Shown piece after piece: positions 9,652 to 18,208 of a DNA stretch of 64,000 nucleotides. Made by a program: the position numbers and the translations under genes. Under the pieces are notes generated by a model, which was given only the letters and a program-made list of their open reading frames with translations, was not told where the DNA came from and did not search any database. This DNA is from UBA1275 sp002323515 (GTDB taxonomy: Bacteria > Bacteroidota > Rhodothermia > Balneolales > Balneolaceae): assembly GCA_964007875.1 (NCBI GenBank), contig CAXGAH010000013.1, positions 1 through 64,000 on the forward strand, given 5' to 3'. Numbering within the stretch: the first letter of the stretch is position 1; the number at the start of each line of letters is the position of its first letter.

Positions 9652-10812
9652 ATGAACTATTTGGATTACGCAGCAACCACACCCATGAGCGAACAGGCCT
9701 TAAATACATATACTAAGGTAGCCAGGGAATATTATGGGAATGCTAGTAGTCTGCATGAAGAAGGCACTCGAGCTCAACAGATTGTTACAGCATCTAAGCA
9801 AGTAATTGCTCAAGCTTTAGGAGCTTCTGGACGGCATCTACACTTTGTAAGTGGGGCAACGGAAGGAAATTTTTTGGCTATTTATGCATTATTAGAATCG
9901 ATAAAGCAGCAAGATCCCAGCAAGAATCATATTTTGTGTTCTCCAATTGAACATGATTCGGTTCTTCGGGTAATGAATAGGCTGGTAGCTGAGGGATGGG
10001 AGGTAGAGTATATGCCACTTTTAGACAATGGAAGAGTATGCGTTGATCAATTCAAAGAATGTTGTACCGAGTCAACGGCCTTAATCGCATTGCAGCTCGT
10101 TAATTCCGAGTTGGGAACGCATCAACCCGTGGGAGAAATTGCTGAAATCGCACGGAAAATGGATATAAAAGTGCATTGTGATGCTGTTCAGGCATTTGGA
10201 AAAATACCTATAGATGTACAGGTATTGGGAATACACTCGCTAAGTATTTCGGCGCATAAAATTTATGGACCACAGGGTATTGGGGCCGTGTGGTTAGACC
10301 CAAAAATGGAATGGATCGGATTTTTTCCAAGCTCTACCTCTAAGAAATTTAGGCCAGGTACATTGGCCGTACCATCGATCGCCGCTTTTGCCGCTGCTGC
10401 TAAAGAAATGATAGAAGAAATGGAGGCCGAATTTGTGCGGGTGCAACATCTCCGGGAAGCTTGGATAAAGGCGCTAGAGGATATGCCAAAACTACCGATC
10501 ATCGAGGGGGCGCTGGCAGTGGATCATCAAAGCCCGTTCATCTTAGGGCTTCGTTTTCCTGGTATGGAAGGGCAATTTTTAATGCTCGAGTGTGATCAGG
10601 CGGGTTTGGCTATCTCGACCGGAAGTGCCTGTCAATCTGGATCTGATGAACCTAATGTTAGCATGAAGGCTCTAGGTAAAAGTGAGCAAGAAGCTAGAGA
10701 ATTTGTTCGTTTTTCTTTTGGCAAGGGCCATTATATTGAGGAAATACCTCATATTATTGAGAAAATTCGTACCATTATAAATCGACATTATTCTCATATA
10801 TCGACTTTTTAA
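9652..10812 (+). CDS. Cysteine desulfurase, NifS/IscS family
   Basis: A PLP enzyme that removes sulfur from cysteine and delivers it as persulfide for Fe-S cluster assembly. The 386 residues carry the family marks: N-terminal YLDYAATTP, H101 in the PIEHDSV region, HCDAVQAFGKI, the PLP lysine K203 in SAHKIYGPQG, and the catalytic C327 in STGSACQSGSDEP. Its place opposite nadC-nadA mirrors the Bacillus arrangement where a dedicated NifS matures NadA, so a NAD-specific role is inferred. A general IscS role cannot be excluded; no iscU is adjacent. Confidence 0.92.
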   Translation: MNYLDYAATTPMSEQALNTYTKVAREYYGNASSLHEEGTRAQQIVTASKQVIAQALGASGRHLHFVSGATEGNFLAIYALLESIKQQDPSKNHILCSPIEHDSVLRVMNRLVAEGWEVEYMPLLDNGRVCVDQFKECCTESTALIALQLVNSELGTHQPVGEIAEIARKMDIKVHCDAVQAFGKIPIDVQVLGIHSLSISAHKIYGPQGIGAVWLDPKMEWIGFFPSSTSKKFRPGTLAVPSIAAFAAAAKEMIEEMEAEFVRVQHLREAWIKALEDMPKLPIIEGALAVDHQSPFILGLRFPGMEGQFLMLECDQAGLAISTGSACQSGSDEPNVSMKALGKSEQEAREFVRFSFGKGHYIEEIPHIIEKIRTIINRHYSHISTF

Positions 10813-10836
10813 TGTTCATTTAAACGTAATTCCATC

Positions 10837-11454
10837 ATGTTTTTTAATCGACTTTCCCTTCTAAGTTTTTTAGTACTATTGGTAATGGCTTGTGGACCGT
10901 CCGAAGCGCAACAAAGTAGCGATCAAATTACCACTGCTTCTGGTTATACCCCTGAAATTAATCCTAATCCAGATGCCCCTGTTCAGATCGTAAAATTTAG
11001 TGACTATCAGTGTCCTGCCTGTAAATTTTTTGTTCCAATCGAACAGAAAATTAAAGAGGACTATGGCGATCAAGTGAGTATTATAACCAAACATTTTCCA
11101 TTGTCAATGCATCCATACGCCCATGTGGCTTCTCGTTCTGCAGAAGCAGCTAGAAAACAAGGTAAATACAAGGAAATGCATGATAAAATATTTGATGGGC
11201 AAGAAGTCTGGTCTAAAGGCAATGCCGAACGCTTATTTATCGGCTATGCTGAGGAAATTGGTTTGGATACCGAAGTATTTACCGCCGATATGAATTCTGC
11301 CGAAATGAATCAAGTTGTCATGGAGCAGCGTAAAAAAGGAGTTCGAATGGGCGTTAATTCAACACCTACATTCTATATCAATGGGATAAAAGTAGAAAAC
11401 AATCCCCAGACCTACATGGGATTTAAAGTTTTAATTGATCGGGAATTGGATTGA
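10837..11454 (+). CDS. DsbA-family thioredoxin-fold lipoprotein
   Basis: A 205-residue exported protein. The N-terminus is a lipoprotein signal with lipobox LVMAC (C19), so it should be anchored in a membrane facing the periplasm. The mature part has a DsbA/DsbG-type thioredoxin fold with redox motif C59-P-A-C62 in DYQCPACKF and the cis-proline loop NSTPTFYING. It probably oxidises or isomerises disulfides in exported proteins. It starts 24 bp after the desulfurase gene on the same strand, so it may share its transcript. The redox partner is not in the window. Confidence 0.9.
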   Translation: MFFNRLSLLSFLVLLVMACGPSEAQQSSDQITTASGYTPEINPNPDAPVQIVKFSDYQCPACKFFVPIEQKIKEDYGDQVSIITKHFPLSMHPYAHVASRSAEAARKQGKYKEMHDKIFDGQEVWSKGNAERLFIGYAEEIGLDTEVFTADMNSAEMNQVVMEQRKKGVRMGVNSTPTFYINGIKVENNPQTYMGFKVLIDRELD

Positions 11455-11504
11455 GGGTTAGGGCTATTTATTCACTACTGGTCACATTAACCCGATAAAA
11501 CTTG

Positions 11505-12053
11505 ATGATACAACCATTTTTAGGTGTTGAGCCAACAATTAATCCTACCGCCTTTATTGCCGATAGTGCTGACATTATCGGTGATGTTCATATAGGCGAA
11601 ATGTCGAGCGTATGGTTTAACGTTACCATTCGTGGTGATGTAAATAAGATTCGGATTGGGAATCATTCGAATGTTCAGGATAATGTGTGCATTCATGTAA
11701 TGAACCAAACTGGTCCAACGCAAATTGTCGATGAGGTGACGATTGGTCACGGTGCAGTGGTTCATGGGTGTACGATTCAAAGCCGGGTACTAGTGGGAAT
11801 GAATGCCACCTTGCTCGATGGATGTGTGGTGGAATCGGATGTTATAGTCGCTGCAGGAACCTTGGTTCCTCCCGGTAAGGTTTTGGAAGCGGGTTATTTG
11901 TATATGGGCTCACCTGTAAAAAAGGTACGTAAATTGAGTGACCAAGAGCGGGCATCCATTGGTGATTATGCCCGTAATTATGTCCGATACAGCCGCGTGT
12001 ACAAAGGAGAGCATTCATATACGGAAAATCCATTTTATCGTCGTGATCCTTGA
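11505..12053 (+). CDS. Gamma-carbonic-anhydrase-like hexapeptide-repeat protein (YrdA/PaaY type)
   Basis: A left-handed beta-helix trimer protein of about 182 residues, built from repeated hexapeptides such as IGDVHI, IRIGNHS and VTIGHG. The three zinc-ligand histidines of the gamma-CA family are present at about H64 (CIHVMN), H82 and H87 (IGHGAVVHGC). The ATG at 11505 is preferred over the TTG immediately before it. Members include true carbonic anhydrases and PaaY-like thioesterases; which applies here is undecided. The stop codon overlaps the TTG start of hemW by 4 bp, so translation of the two is probably coupled. Confidence 0.88.
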   Translation: MIQPFLGVEPTINPTAFIADSADIIGDVHIGEMSSVWFNVTIRGDVNKIRIGNHSNVQDNVCIHVMNQTGPTQIVDEVTIGHGAVVHGCTIQSRVLVGMNATLLDGCVVESDVIVAAGTLVPPGKVLEAGYLYMGSPVKKVRKLSDQERASIGDYARNYVRYSRVYKGEHSYTENPFYRRDP

Positions 12054-13261
12054 GCGGGATTTATGTTCATATCCCATTCTGCAAGCAGGCCTGTTCCTAT
12101 TGTGATTTCTATTTTGTCACTAAATCGGATCAGAAGGAAAACTTCATTCAGGCCTTAATAGCAGAAATTGCTGCTCTTGAAGGACAGCTGTTTACAGAGG
12201 AAGTGGCTACAAGCATATATTTTGGTGGAGGTACGCCTTCATTGTTAAGTGCAGATCAATTGGGGCGTATTATATTCGAATTGGAACGGGTATTTAGGTT
12301 GGAATTGGATGAACTAACCATTGAAATGAATCCTGATAATGTGACTCCTTATTATTTAAAGTCGTTAAAGGCTTGTGGGTTTGATCGCATAAGTATGGGT
12401 GTTCAGAGCTTTTCAGAGAAAAGTTTAAATTTTATGAATCGAGCGCACGATCGAACTCAAGCCTTGCAGGCATTAGAAGATATTGTGACATCATCGTTTA
12501 AAAACTATACCGTTGATCTAATTTATGGCCAACCCGATCAAACGAGTGCCGAGTTACAAGAGGATATTGACCAACTCATGGTTTTTAATCCTCCCCATAT
12601 TTCGGCATATGCCCTTACCATCGAGCATAATACTCGTTTAGCGAAGCAAGTGGAGCTAGGAAGGGTAAAGCCAGCTGATGATGATGATGTGGCTGATCAA
12701 ATGGATCTGTTGGCTAAAATTCTTGGGAATTATGGTTTTAATCGATATGAAGTGAATAGTTTCGCAAAAGAGAGATTTCAAGCCAGGCATAACCAAATAT
12801 ATTGGACTCATGGTAATTATTTAGGCCTTGGACCAGGAGCTCATTCCTTTTGGTGGCCAAAAACACCCGTTGAGAAAGAGAGATTAATGGGCTATGATAT
12901 GGGGTTTTTTAGGGGTTTATCATCTGAACAACCAACAGCGTTGCGATGGTCCAACCCTAAAGACTTTACGGGATATATTCATAAGAAAAATGAATATCAA
13001 AAGAGCATATATACTCTTGTTGAATCAATTAGCGAACTTAGTTTGGCGGAAGAATATATATGGCTTGGACTGCGAACCAGTCGCGGATTTGATCGTAATG
13101 TATTAGCCGAACGGTATAACTATAAGTGTGATGCGAAACAACAAAAACGATTAGAGAGCTTGGTTAAAGACGGAAAGATAAGGCAAAGCGGTGAGAGCTT
13201 TAGCCTTACTCGAGAAGGCGTACGAATAGCCGATTATATAGCCTTGGATTTGCTAAGCTAA
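12050..13261 (+). CDS. hemW: HemW, radical SAM heme chaperone (HemN-like)
   Basis: A radical SAM protein of 403 residues that binds and transfers heme. The cluster motif is C11-xxx-C15-xx-C18 in FCKQACSYCDFYF, followed by YFGGGTPSLL and MGVQSFSEKSL of the SAM domain, and a C-terminal HemN_C domain (NYLGLGPGAHSF, TREGVRIAD). At this length, without the N-terminal extension of coproporphyrinogen dehydrogenase HemN, it fits the HemW subgroup. The TTG start at 12050 gives the normal family N-terminus (GIYVHIPFC) and overlaps the preceding stop codon. Confidence 0.93.
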   Translation: MSGIYVHIPFCKQACSYCDFYFVTKSDQKENFIQALIAEIAALEGQLFTEEVATSIYFGGGTPSLLSADQLGRIIFELERVFRLELDELTIEMNPDNVTPYYLKSLKACGFDRISMGVQSFSEKSLNFMNRAHDRTQALQALEDIVTSSFKNYTVDLIYGQPDQTSAELQEDIDQLMVFNPPHISAYALTIEHNTRLAKQVELGRVKPADDDDVADQMDLLAKILGNYGFNRYEVNSFAKERFQARHNQIYWTHGNYLGLGPGAHSFWWPKTPVEKERLMGYDMGFFRGLSSEQPTALRWSNPKDFTGYIHKKNEYQKSIYTLVESISELSLAEEYIWLGLRTSRGFDRNVLAERYNYKCDAKQQKRLESLVKDGKIRQSGESFSLTREGVRIADYIALDLLS

Positions 13262-13279
13262 TTGTACTCGATTCAGTTA

Positions 13280-14869
13280 TTACATGGTGTTTGGATAATA
13301 CACTGAAGCACTACGGTAGCTTTGTGCTAAGTCTCTTTTCCCAGCTTTATCATAGGCTTGGGCTACATGTAGTAAGGCAATACGCAGTCGTTCTCTTTCA
13401 AGTTCGCTGAATGAACCTGGTGCAGCCACATCAGGGATGGTTAATGGAGTTCCCTCTGCAATATCATCAGGGTTTTGATTGGTGCTAAAATTTTCCTCAA
13501 ATAGTAGCACCCAGAGTCGTGGGTTGCCATATATTTCTTTAGCCATATTATAGAGTCCGATTTCACTCCTGAAACGTACACTTCTTGTTGTAGAGAGTCC
13601 TGATGATGTGGAACTAGACGCTCTCAAGTTTTTCGATGTGTTGGTGTTTGACCTATTGGTACTTTTTGTGGCATCAGGAGTAGATTCTGTACGATCAGTA
13701 GTATTGGTTTGGATGGGTTGCTCTTGCGTATTACCAGTTAACTTAGTTTGAATTGATTGTTGACTTGAAGTACTCATACTATCTGTGGATCCTCGTCCAA
13801 AGAGTTGGTCCACTGTAGACCCAATCAAAAATCCACTTACAAAGATCAAAAGGACACCTATTAAACTACTTGAGATTAATATTTTTTTATCAATGCTAAT
13901 TGTATCATTCGATGTAGGTTTTATTCGGTCTGATTTTGCACTAATGTTTTTTATGGCTCTTTTGAGTTCATCCATTGACCCTATAAAATCTCTAAGTAAA
14001 TCCTCTTCGACTGGTATATATTTTTTCGGATTAATTGAGCTTTCAATATTGGGAAGGGTACTTTCTTTTGTAATTTGTAGAGGTTTAGGATCAATAGCAG
14101 AAGCACGGTCTACCGAGGTGATATTATTTGGGAATATATTCTCTTTTTCTTCTTCCTGATTTGGTGCATTTTGTTCGATAAAGTCATCATCATCAACACG
14201 AATATCTAAGGAACCACTCATCATATGTTTCTTCTTTTGCAGAATTAATAATTCTAATTCATCCAATAAAGCGGTTTTTTCTGAGTTCTCTAATTGCACA
14301 TCATTTGTTTCAGGGTCATTTGCTGGTGTCATGGAAAGCTTAGGTATTTTAAATTCAACTGTTTTAGCTTTTTCCTGAGATTTTATTCCGTCTAGATCCT
14401 CAGAAAAAGAGTCATTATTTTTTTCCATCTCTTTATTTGTGACTGTGTTTGATTCGGTTGAAATTGGAATTTTATTAAGCTCATCTGATATTTGCAAATT
14501 GTCACTTGTACTTAAAAGCGTGGTAGTATCTATATTATTTTTTAGTTTGCTATTTAATTCTTCATTTTTTTTGGTAATACTTTTGTTATTAACCAAATCG
14601 GCTAGCCTTTTATATGGAGTAAAGTATATTCGCTTGTGAGCTGGAATAATAATCCTTTCGCCTGTACCTGGTTGAGTTCCTTCTCGGTCAGCTACCTCTT
14701 TAATAGTAAATCGACCAAAGCCAGAAATGGATGATTTACCCTCACTAATCGCCACTTCAGTAACTGTTTCGGACAAGGCATGAATAAATAATTTAGCCTC
14801 GGTATTACCAATCCCGGCTTTTAGAGCGAATAACTCGATGAATTCACTTCCATTTCTTTTTATACTCAT
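13280..14869 (-). CDS. HU-domain membrane protein with LysM-like C-terminus
   Basis: A 529-residue protein with an unusual domain order. Residues 1-95 form an HU/IHF DNA-binding domain (GFGRFTIKEVADREG, then the arm-like tail and FTPYKRLADLV). A long low-complexity linker follows (about 100-325). A single transmembrane segment spans about 329-352 (ILISSSLIGVLLIFVSGFLIG). A Ser/Thr-rich periplasmic stretch (360-430) leads to a LysM-like module at about 436-480 (YNMAKEIYGNPRLWVLLFEE...NPDDIAEGTPLTIPDV) and a short helical TPR-like tail. In this topology the HU domain is cytoplasmic and the C-terminus periplasmic, suggesting a nucleoid-to-envelope tether. HU-TM-SPOR proteins are known in Bacteroidota; a LysM-like ending is less familiar to me. 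The start ATG overlaps the stop of the upstream HU gene (ATGA). Confidence 0.75.
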   Translation of the reverse strand: MSIKRNGSEFIELFALKAGIGNTEAKLFIHALSETVTEVAISEGKSSISGFGRFTIKEVADREGTQPGTGERIIIPAHKRIYFTPYKRLADLVNNKSITKKNEELNSKLKNNIDTTTLLSTSDNLQISDELNKIPISTESNTVTNKEMEKNNDSFSEDLDGIKSQEKAKTVEFKIPKLSMTPANDPETNDVQLENSEKTALLDELELLILQKKKHMMSGSLDIRVDDDDFIEQNAPNQEEEKENIFPNNITSVDRASAIDPKPLQITKESTLPNIESSINPKKYIPVEEDLLRDFIGSMDELKRAIKNISAKSDRIKPTSNDTISIDKKILISSSLIGVLLIFVSGFLIGSTVDQLFGRGSTDSMSTSSQQSIQTKLTGNTQEQPIQTNTTDRTESTPDATKSTNRSNTNTSKNLRASSSTSSGLSTTRSVRFRSEIGLYNMAKEIYGNPRLWVLLFEENFSTNQNPDDIAEGTPLTIPDVAAPGSFSELERERLRIALLHVAQAYDKAGKRDLAQSYRSASVYYPNTM

Positions 14870-15150
14870 AATCCTGCCCCCTTTAACTCATCCTTAACAG
14901 CTTTGGTGGGAGTAAATTGTATGACCACTTTTGGTGGTATATGCATTTTTTTCTTGTAATGCGGATTATAGGCTACATAGGATGCTCGTTCACGAGTTTC
15001 AAATTGCCCTAAGCCAGGAACATGAATGGTATTTTGCTGGTCTAATTCCTCACACATTAGATCGATAAGATGAGCTAATCTTTCTTCAGTGTTATTTTTT
15101 GTGAGTGATAGTTGCGTACTTAGTTCACTGACTAGGCGTGCCTTGTTCAT
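14866..15150 (-). CDS. HU/IHF-family DNA-binding protein
   Basis: A 94-residue histone-like protein (MNKARLVSELSTQL start, VPGLGQFETRERAS turn, arm region with NPHYKKKMHIPP, closing VIQFTPTKAVKDEL). It should dimerise and bend DNA, contributing to nucleoid structure. It overlaps by 4 bp the following gene, which itself has an HU domain, so the two are translationally coupled and may form hetero-oligomers; that is inference. Confidence 0.93.
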   Translation of the reverse strand: MNKARLVSELSTQLSLTKNNTEERLAHLIDLMCEELDQQNTIHVPGLGQFETRERASYVAYNPHYKKKMHIPPKVVIQFTPTKAVKDELKGAGL

Positions 15151-15298
15151 AGTAGTGTAAGTTTATTCTCTATTCATCGTTTAATGATATTTACGATGAT
15201 ACGACTGTTATACAAGTAGATGACAATACTAGAAGTATACCTTATTTAATTTAAAAATAAAACAAAGCCCATAAAAAAGGCCATGATATCACCTAAAT

Positions 15299-17086
15299 TC
15301 ATCGAATCACGGTCATCAATTTAGAAGAAACTTGATTAGCTGTGCGTACCCTATATACATAAGTACCTGCTGATAGACTGCGAAGGTTAACGGAGAATTG
15401 TTGCAATCCCGCATTAGCGCGACCCCTAAAAACAGTCAAGATATGGCGACCTAATAGATCAAATACATCGATGCTCAGGTCGGATCTGCTCGGAACCAGG
15501 AGTTCGATTGTAGTTCGATAAGAGGCGGGATTGGGATAGTTTTGCTGAACTATAATATCCTCTCCCAGTGTATAGTCACTAAGCACAAGTTCAAAATATC
15601 CATTTACCTGATCGTTGGTATTGGTTACGATGATCCCAAGTTTTTGTACATCTTCCCAGTTACTTGTGAGTTGGTATTCAGTCCATGAACCAACGGTCGA
15701 TTGGCTATTAATTGATTGATATAAGGAAGTTCCATTATTTAGATAGGTAAGTACACCGACGGTTATAGCCGCATCATCAACCATGGAATGAATGCGAACA
15801 AAACTCCCTGGAACATCATAAACAATGACTTCGTAATATCGGCTAGACATTCGGCTTAAATCACCGGTAATTTTCCCTTCTACTTGAGAATCTAATACGG
15901 GATCAGGTACTGATGAGCCCAAATCAATTGCAAACTCGGTTAAGGTTTTGGTAATAAAAGGATCAGGATAAAAGGCACTTTCTTCGAAACCAAATGAGGG
16001 ATATATGGAGTTATGTCCTGAGGCATAGTGGAATGCATAAGCCTGCAATAAGGTGGGTTTCCATGATCTATTTTTTGTTTCTAGGACTTGTTGCGCGGCC
16101 TGTAGGAAAGTAATCTGTGGGTCCTCAGCAATTAATTCCCAAGAAAAAGGCCAGAAATCAGCACCAATTGTTTCATGGAAATAAAGAGCAAAAGTAACGT
16201 CTTCATAGGAACCTGGAATCAGGCTACTATGCGCCTGTGTAAAAAGATCAGTTGAAAAATCATCGATGTAGTTGTAATAATCATTGACATTATCATAAAC
16301 CACTTCCTCCATGAGCGTTGCGTCCATTTCGGCCCATTGGTCTGTTTCACCCTGCCAATTATTTTGTATGTATTGAATAGCATGCTTGAATTCATGGGCA
16401 ATAGTGACCTGAAGGGCTCCTTTCGCCTGATCTTCTGGATGATCGTTTGGTGGAAATCCAGCAAAGTCATTCTCGCTGTAAATACAAGTACTGGTCGAAT
16501 TAGCTCCGCAGGCAAAAATACCGCTTTTCGATGTGTTTGTAAGTCCATAAGCCCCATAGGAGGATAAATCTTTTAGGTAGATATCGTAGCTAGTTCCAGC
16601 AGGGATTGGATCGGGATATCCCAGTTCATTGATTTGGAGTTTATAGGAGGAGTCTGCAGCTTCAGCCGCCCACTCTACAAAGTCAGGAATTTCGTCTTCA
16701 TTGGCATCTACATTGGGCACGGCATCTATTCCATTAGTAACATAATGAATGGTAAATTTCCCAGATTCAGAGAGGTATTGTTGACGCTCATTTAGGAGTT
16801 TTGAGGTAGTCATTAGGGTTGGTCCTTGATCAAATAGATGGCCAAAGTGTTCCATGGCTAATAAATCGTCTTTAAGAAAAGGGGTCAGACATTTGGTGAA
16901 CGCCTCCGTTGGACCTACTGTAGATGATAAGGTGACGTTAGAGGATTCGATGGATGAGACAGATTCTGTCATAGTCTGGGCAGCGATGGGTACACTAAGC
17001 CCAACAAATCCTAGACAAATGAATCCTATAAGATAAACAAGGGAAAGCGGACAAATAAAAAAAGTGTGGGTCTTTCTGTATCCCAA
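15299..17086 (-). CDS. T9SS-sorted putative metalloprotease
   Basis: A 595-residue secreted protein. Residues 1-36 form a Sec signal peptide (ending VPIAAQ). The catalytic motif is H231-EFKH-235 within VTIAHEFKHAIQY, with downstream glutamates (ATLMEEVVYDN, about 256-266) as candidate third zinc ligands, as in gluzincins and the MXAN_6640-like group. The C-terminal ~80 residues are a type A T9SS sorting domain (QNYPNPASYRTTIEL, IDVFDLLGRHI, LSAGTYVYRVRT, SKLMTVIR). It is therefore exported and displayed on or released from the surface, probably to degrade proteins. The protein substrate is unknown, and activity should be treated as predicted. Confidence 0.85.
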   Translation of the reverse strand: MGYRKTHTFFICPLSLVYLIGFICLGFVGLSVPIAAQTMTESVSSIESSNVTLSSTVGPTEAFTKCLTPFLKDDLLAMEHFGHLFDQGPTLMTTSKLLNERQQYLSESGKFTIHYVTNGIDAVPNVDANEDEIPDFVEWAAEAADSSYKLQINELGYPDPIPAGTSYDIYLKDLSSYGAYGLTNTSKSGIFACGANSTSTCIYSENDFAGFPPNDHPEDQAKGALQVTIAHEFKHAIQYIQNNWQGETDQWAEMDATLMEEVVYDNVNDYYNYIDDFSTDLFTQAHSSLIPGSYEDVTFALYFHETIGADFWPFSWELIAEDPQITFLQAAQQVLETKNRSWKPTLLQAYAFHYASGHNSIYPSFGFEESAFYPDPFITKTLTEFAIDLGSSVPDPVLDSQVEGKITGDLSRMSSRYYEVIVYDVPGSFVRIHSMVDDAAITVGVLTYLNNGTSLYQSINSQSTVGSWTEYQLTSNWEDVQKLGIIVTNTNDQVNGYFELVLSDYTLGEDIIVQQNYPNPASYRTTIELLVPSRSDLSIDVFDLLGRHILTVFRGRANAGLQQFSVNLRSLSAGTYVYRVRTANQVSSKLMTVIR

Positions 17087-17152
17087 GGTGGTACTTACTT
17101 CTAAATTATGGTTATCTTTATATCTATAAAGGAATTATCTAAGTTACAAACT

Positions 17153-18145
17153 ATGTATGAAGTTATACTTTATTACCATTTTCATGAAATTGTGTCGCCC
17201 GAAGAGTTTTGCAATGCACACAAAGCTAAATGTAAAAAATTAGGCCTTAAAGGTCGTATTTATATTTCAGAAGAAGGCCTTAATGGTACCGCCTCCGGGA
17301 GCTCCGAACAAATAGAAGCATATAAACAGTATGTATGGGCTCTACCTGGTTTTGATCAAACGGAATTTAAGCAGGAGTCCTATGACGAGGTACCATTTGC
17401 AAAGTTGATTTGTAAAGTGAGAAAGGAAATCGTCTCCTTACATGTCGATGGGGTGGACCTTAAAGAGGGAGGGTGGCATCTAAAACCACATGAATGGCGA
17501 GCAGTTATAGAATCCGATGAAGAGCATGTAATCATAGATGTGCGGAACAACTACGAATCTAAAGTAGGTCATTTTAAAGGGGCAATAAAACCCGATGTCA
17601 AAAACTTTTATGAATTTCCAGATTGGTTAAAAACAGCGGACATACCAAAGGATAAAAAAGTACTTATGTATTGTACGGGGGGTATTCGCTGTGAGAAGTT
17701 TTCGGTACTTATGAAAAAAGAAGGCTGGGAGGATGTGAACCAGTTGCATGGTGGAATTTTAAACTATGCGTACAAAGAAGGAGGAGAACATTTCAAAGGG
17801 AAGTGTTTTGTCTTTGATGATCGACTTGTAGTGCCGGTCAATCCTAATGATTTAGCGCCGATTGCCCATTGTGAAATTACGGGGAAACCAGCCGATAGTT
17901 ATGTTAATTGTGCTAATATGGAGTGCAATAAGTTGTTTATTTGTACGGAAGAGGGAGCACAATTGATGGAGGGTTGCTGTAGTGAGGAATGTAAAAAAAG
18001 TGAATATCGAAGGCCGTTTGATCTAGGTCAAGCTTTCCAACCCTTTAAAAAGTGGTATAATTACTTCGACGAAGATTTTAAAGAACGGAATAAAGTCTGG
18101 GCCAAAAAAGCGGAAGCCGAAGAACCTAACGGCTGCCTGTCTTGA
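17153..18145 (+). CDS. trhO: tRNA uridine-34 hydroxylase TrhO (rhodanese-related, YceA family)
   Basis: Hydroxylates U34 of certain tRNAs in the first step toward 5-methoxyuridine-type modifications. The reading frame is open from ATG 17108, but the family N-terminus (YEVILYYHFHEI) argues for ATG 17153, giving 330 residues. An N-terminal acylphosphatase-like domain (GRIYISEEGLNGTASG) is followed by a rhodanese domain (VIIDVRNNYES) with the active cysteine in LMYCTGGIRCEKF. A C-terminal Cys-rich part (CANMECNKLFIC, GCCSEECKKSEYRRPF) is typical of the long form. It stands alone, divergent from the T9SS metalloprotease. Confidence 0.93.
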   Translation: MYEVILYYHFHEIVSPEEFCNAHKAKCKKLGLKGRIYISEEGLNGTASGSSEQIEAYKQYVWALPGFDQTEFKQESYDEVPFAKLICKVRKEIVSLHVDGVDLKEGGWHLKPHEWRAVIESDEEHVIIDVRNNYESKVGHFKGAIKPDVKNFYEFPDWLKTADIPKDKKVLMYCTGGIRCEKFSVLMKKEGWEDVNQLHGGILNYAYKEGGEHFKGKCFVFDDRLVVPVNPNDLAPIAHCEITGKPADSYVNCANMECNKLFICTEEGAQLMEGCCSEECKKSEYRRPFDLGQAFQPFKKWYNYFDEDFKERNKVWAKKAEAEEPNGCLS

Positions 18146-18208
18146 TTAATCTAAACTCCTACTAAGATAGTCTAAGCGAGTATGAATAAGCCCAGGTTCG
18201 CATAAGAC

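Noticed and set aside
15240..15298. Terminator for the T9SS metalloprotease or HU genes
   Set aside because: The only hairpin is a 3-bp GCC/GGC pairing around an A-run; too weak to support.
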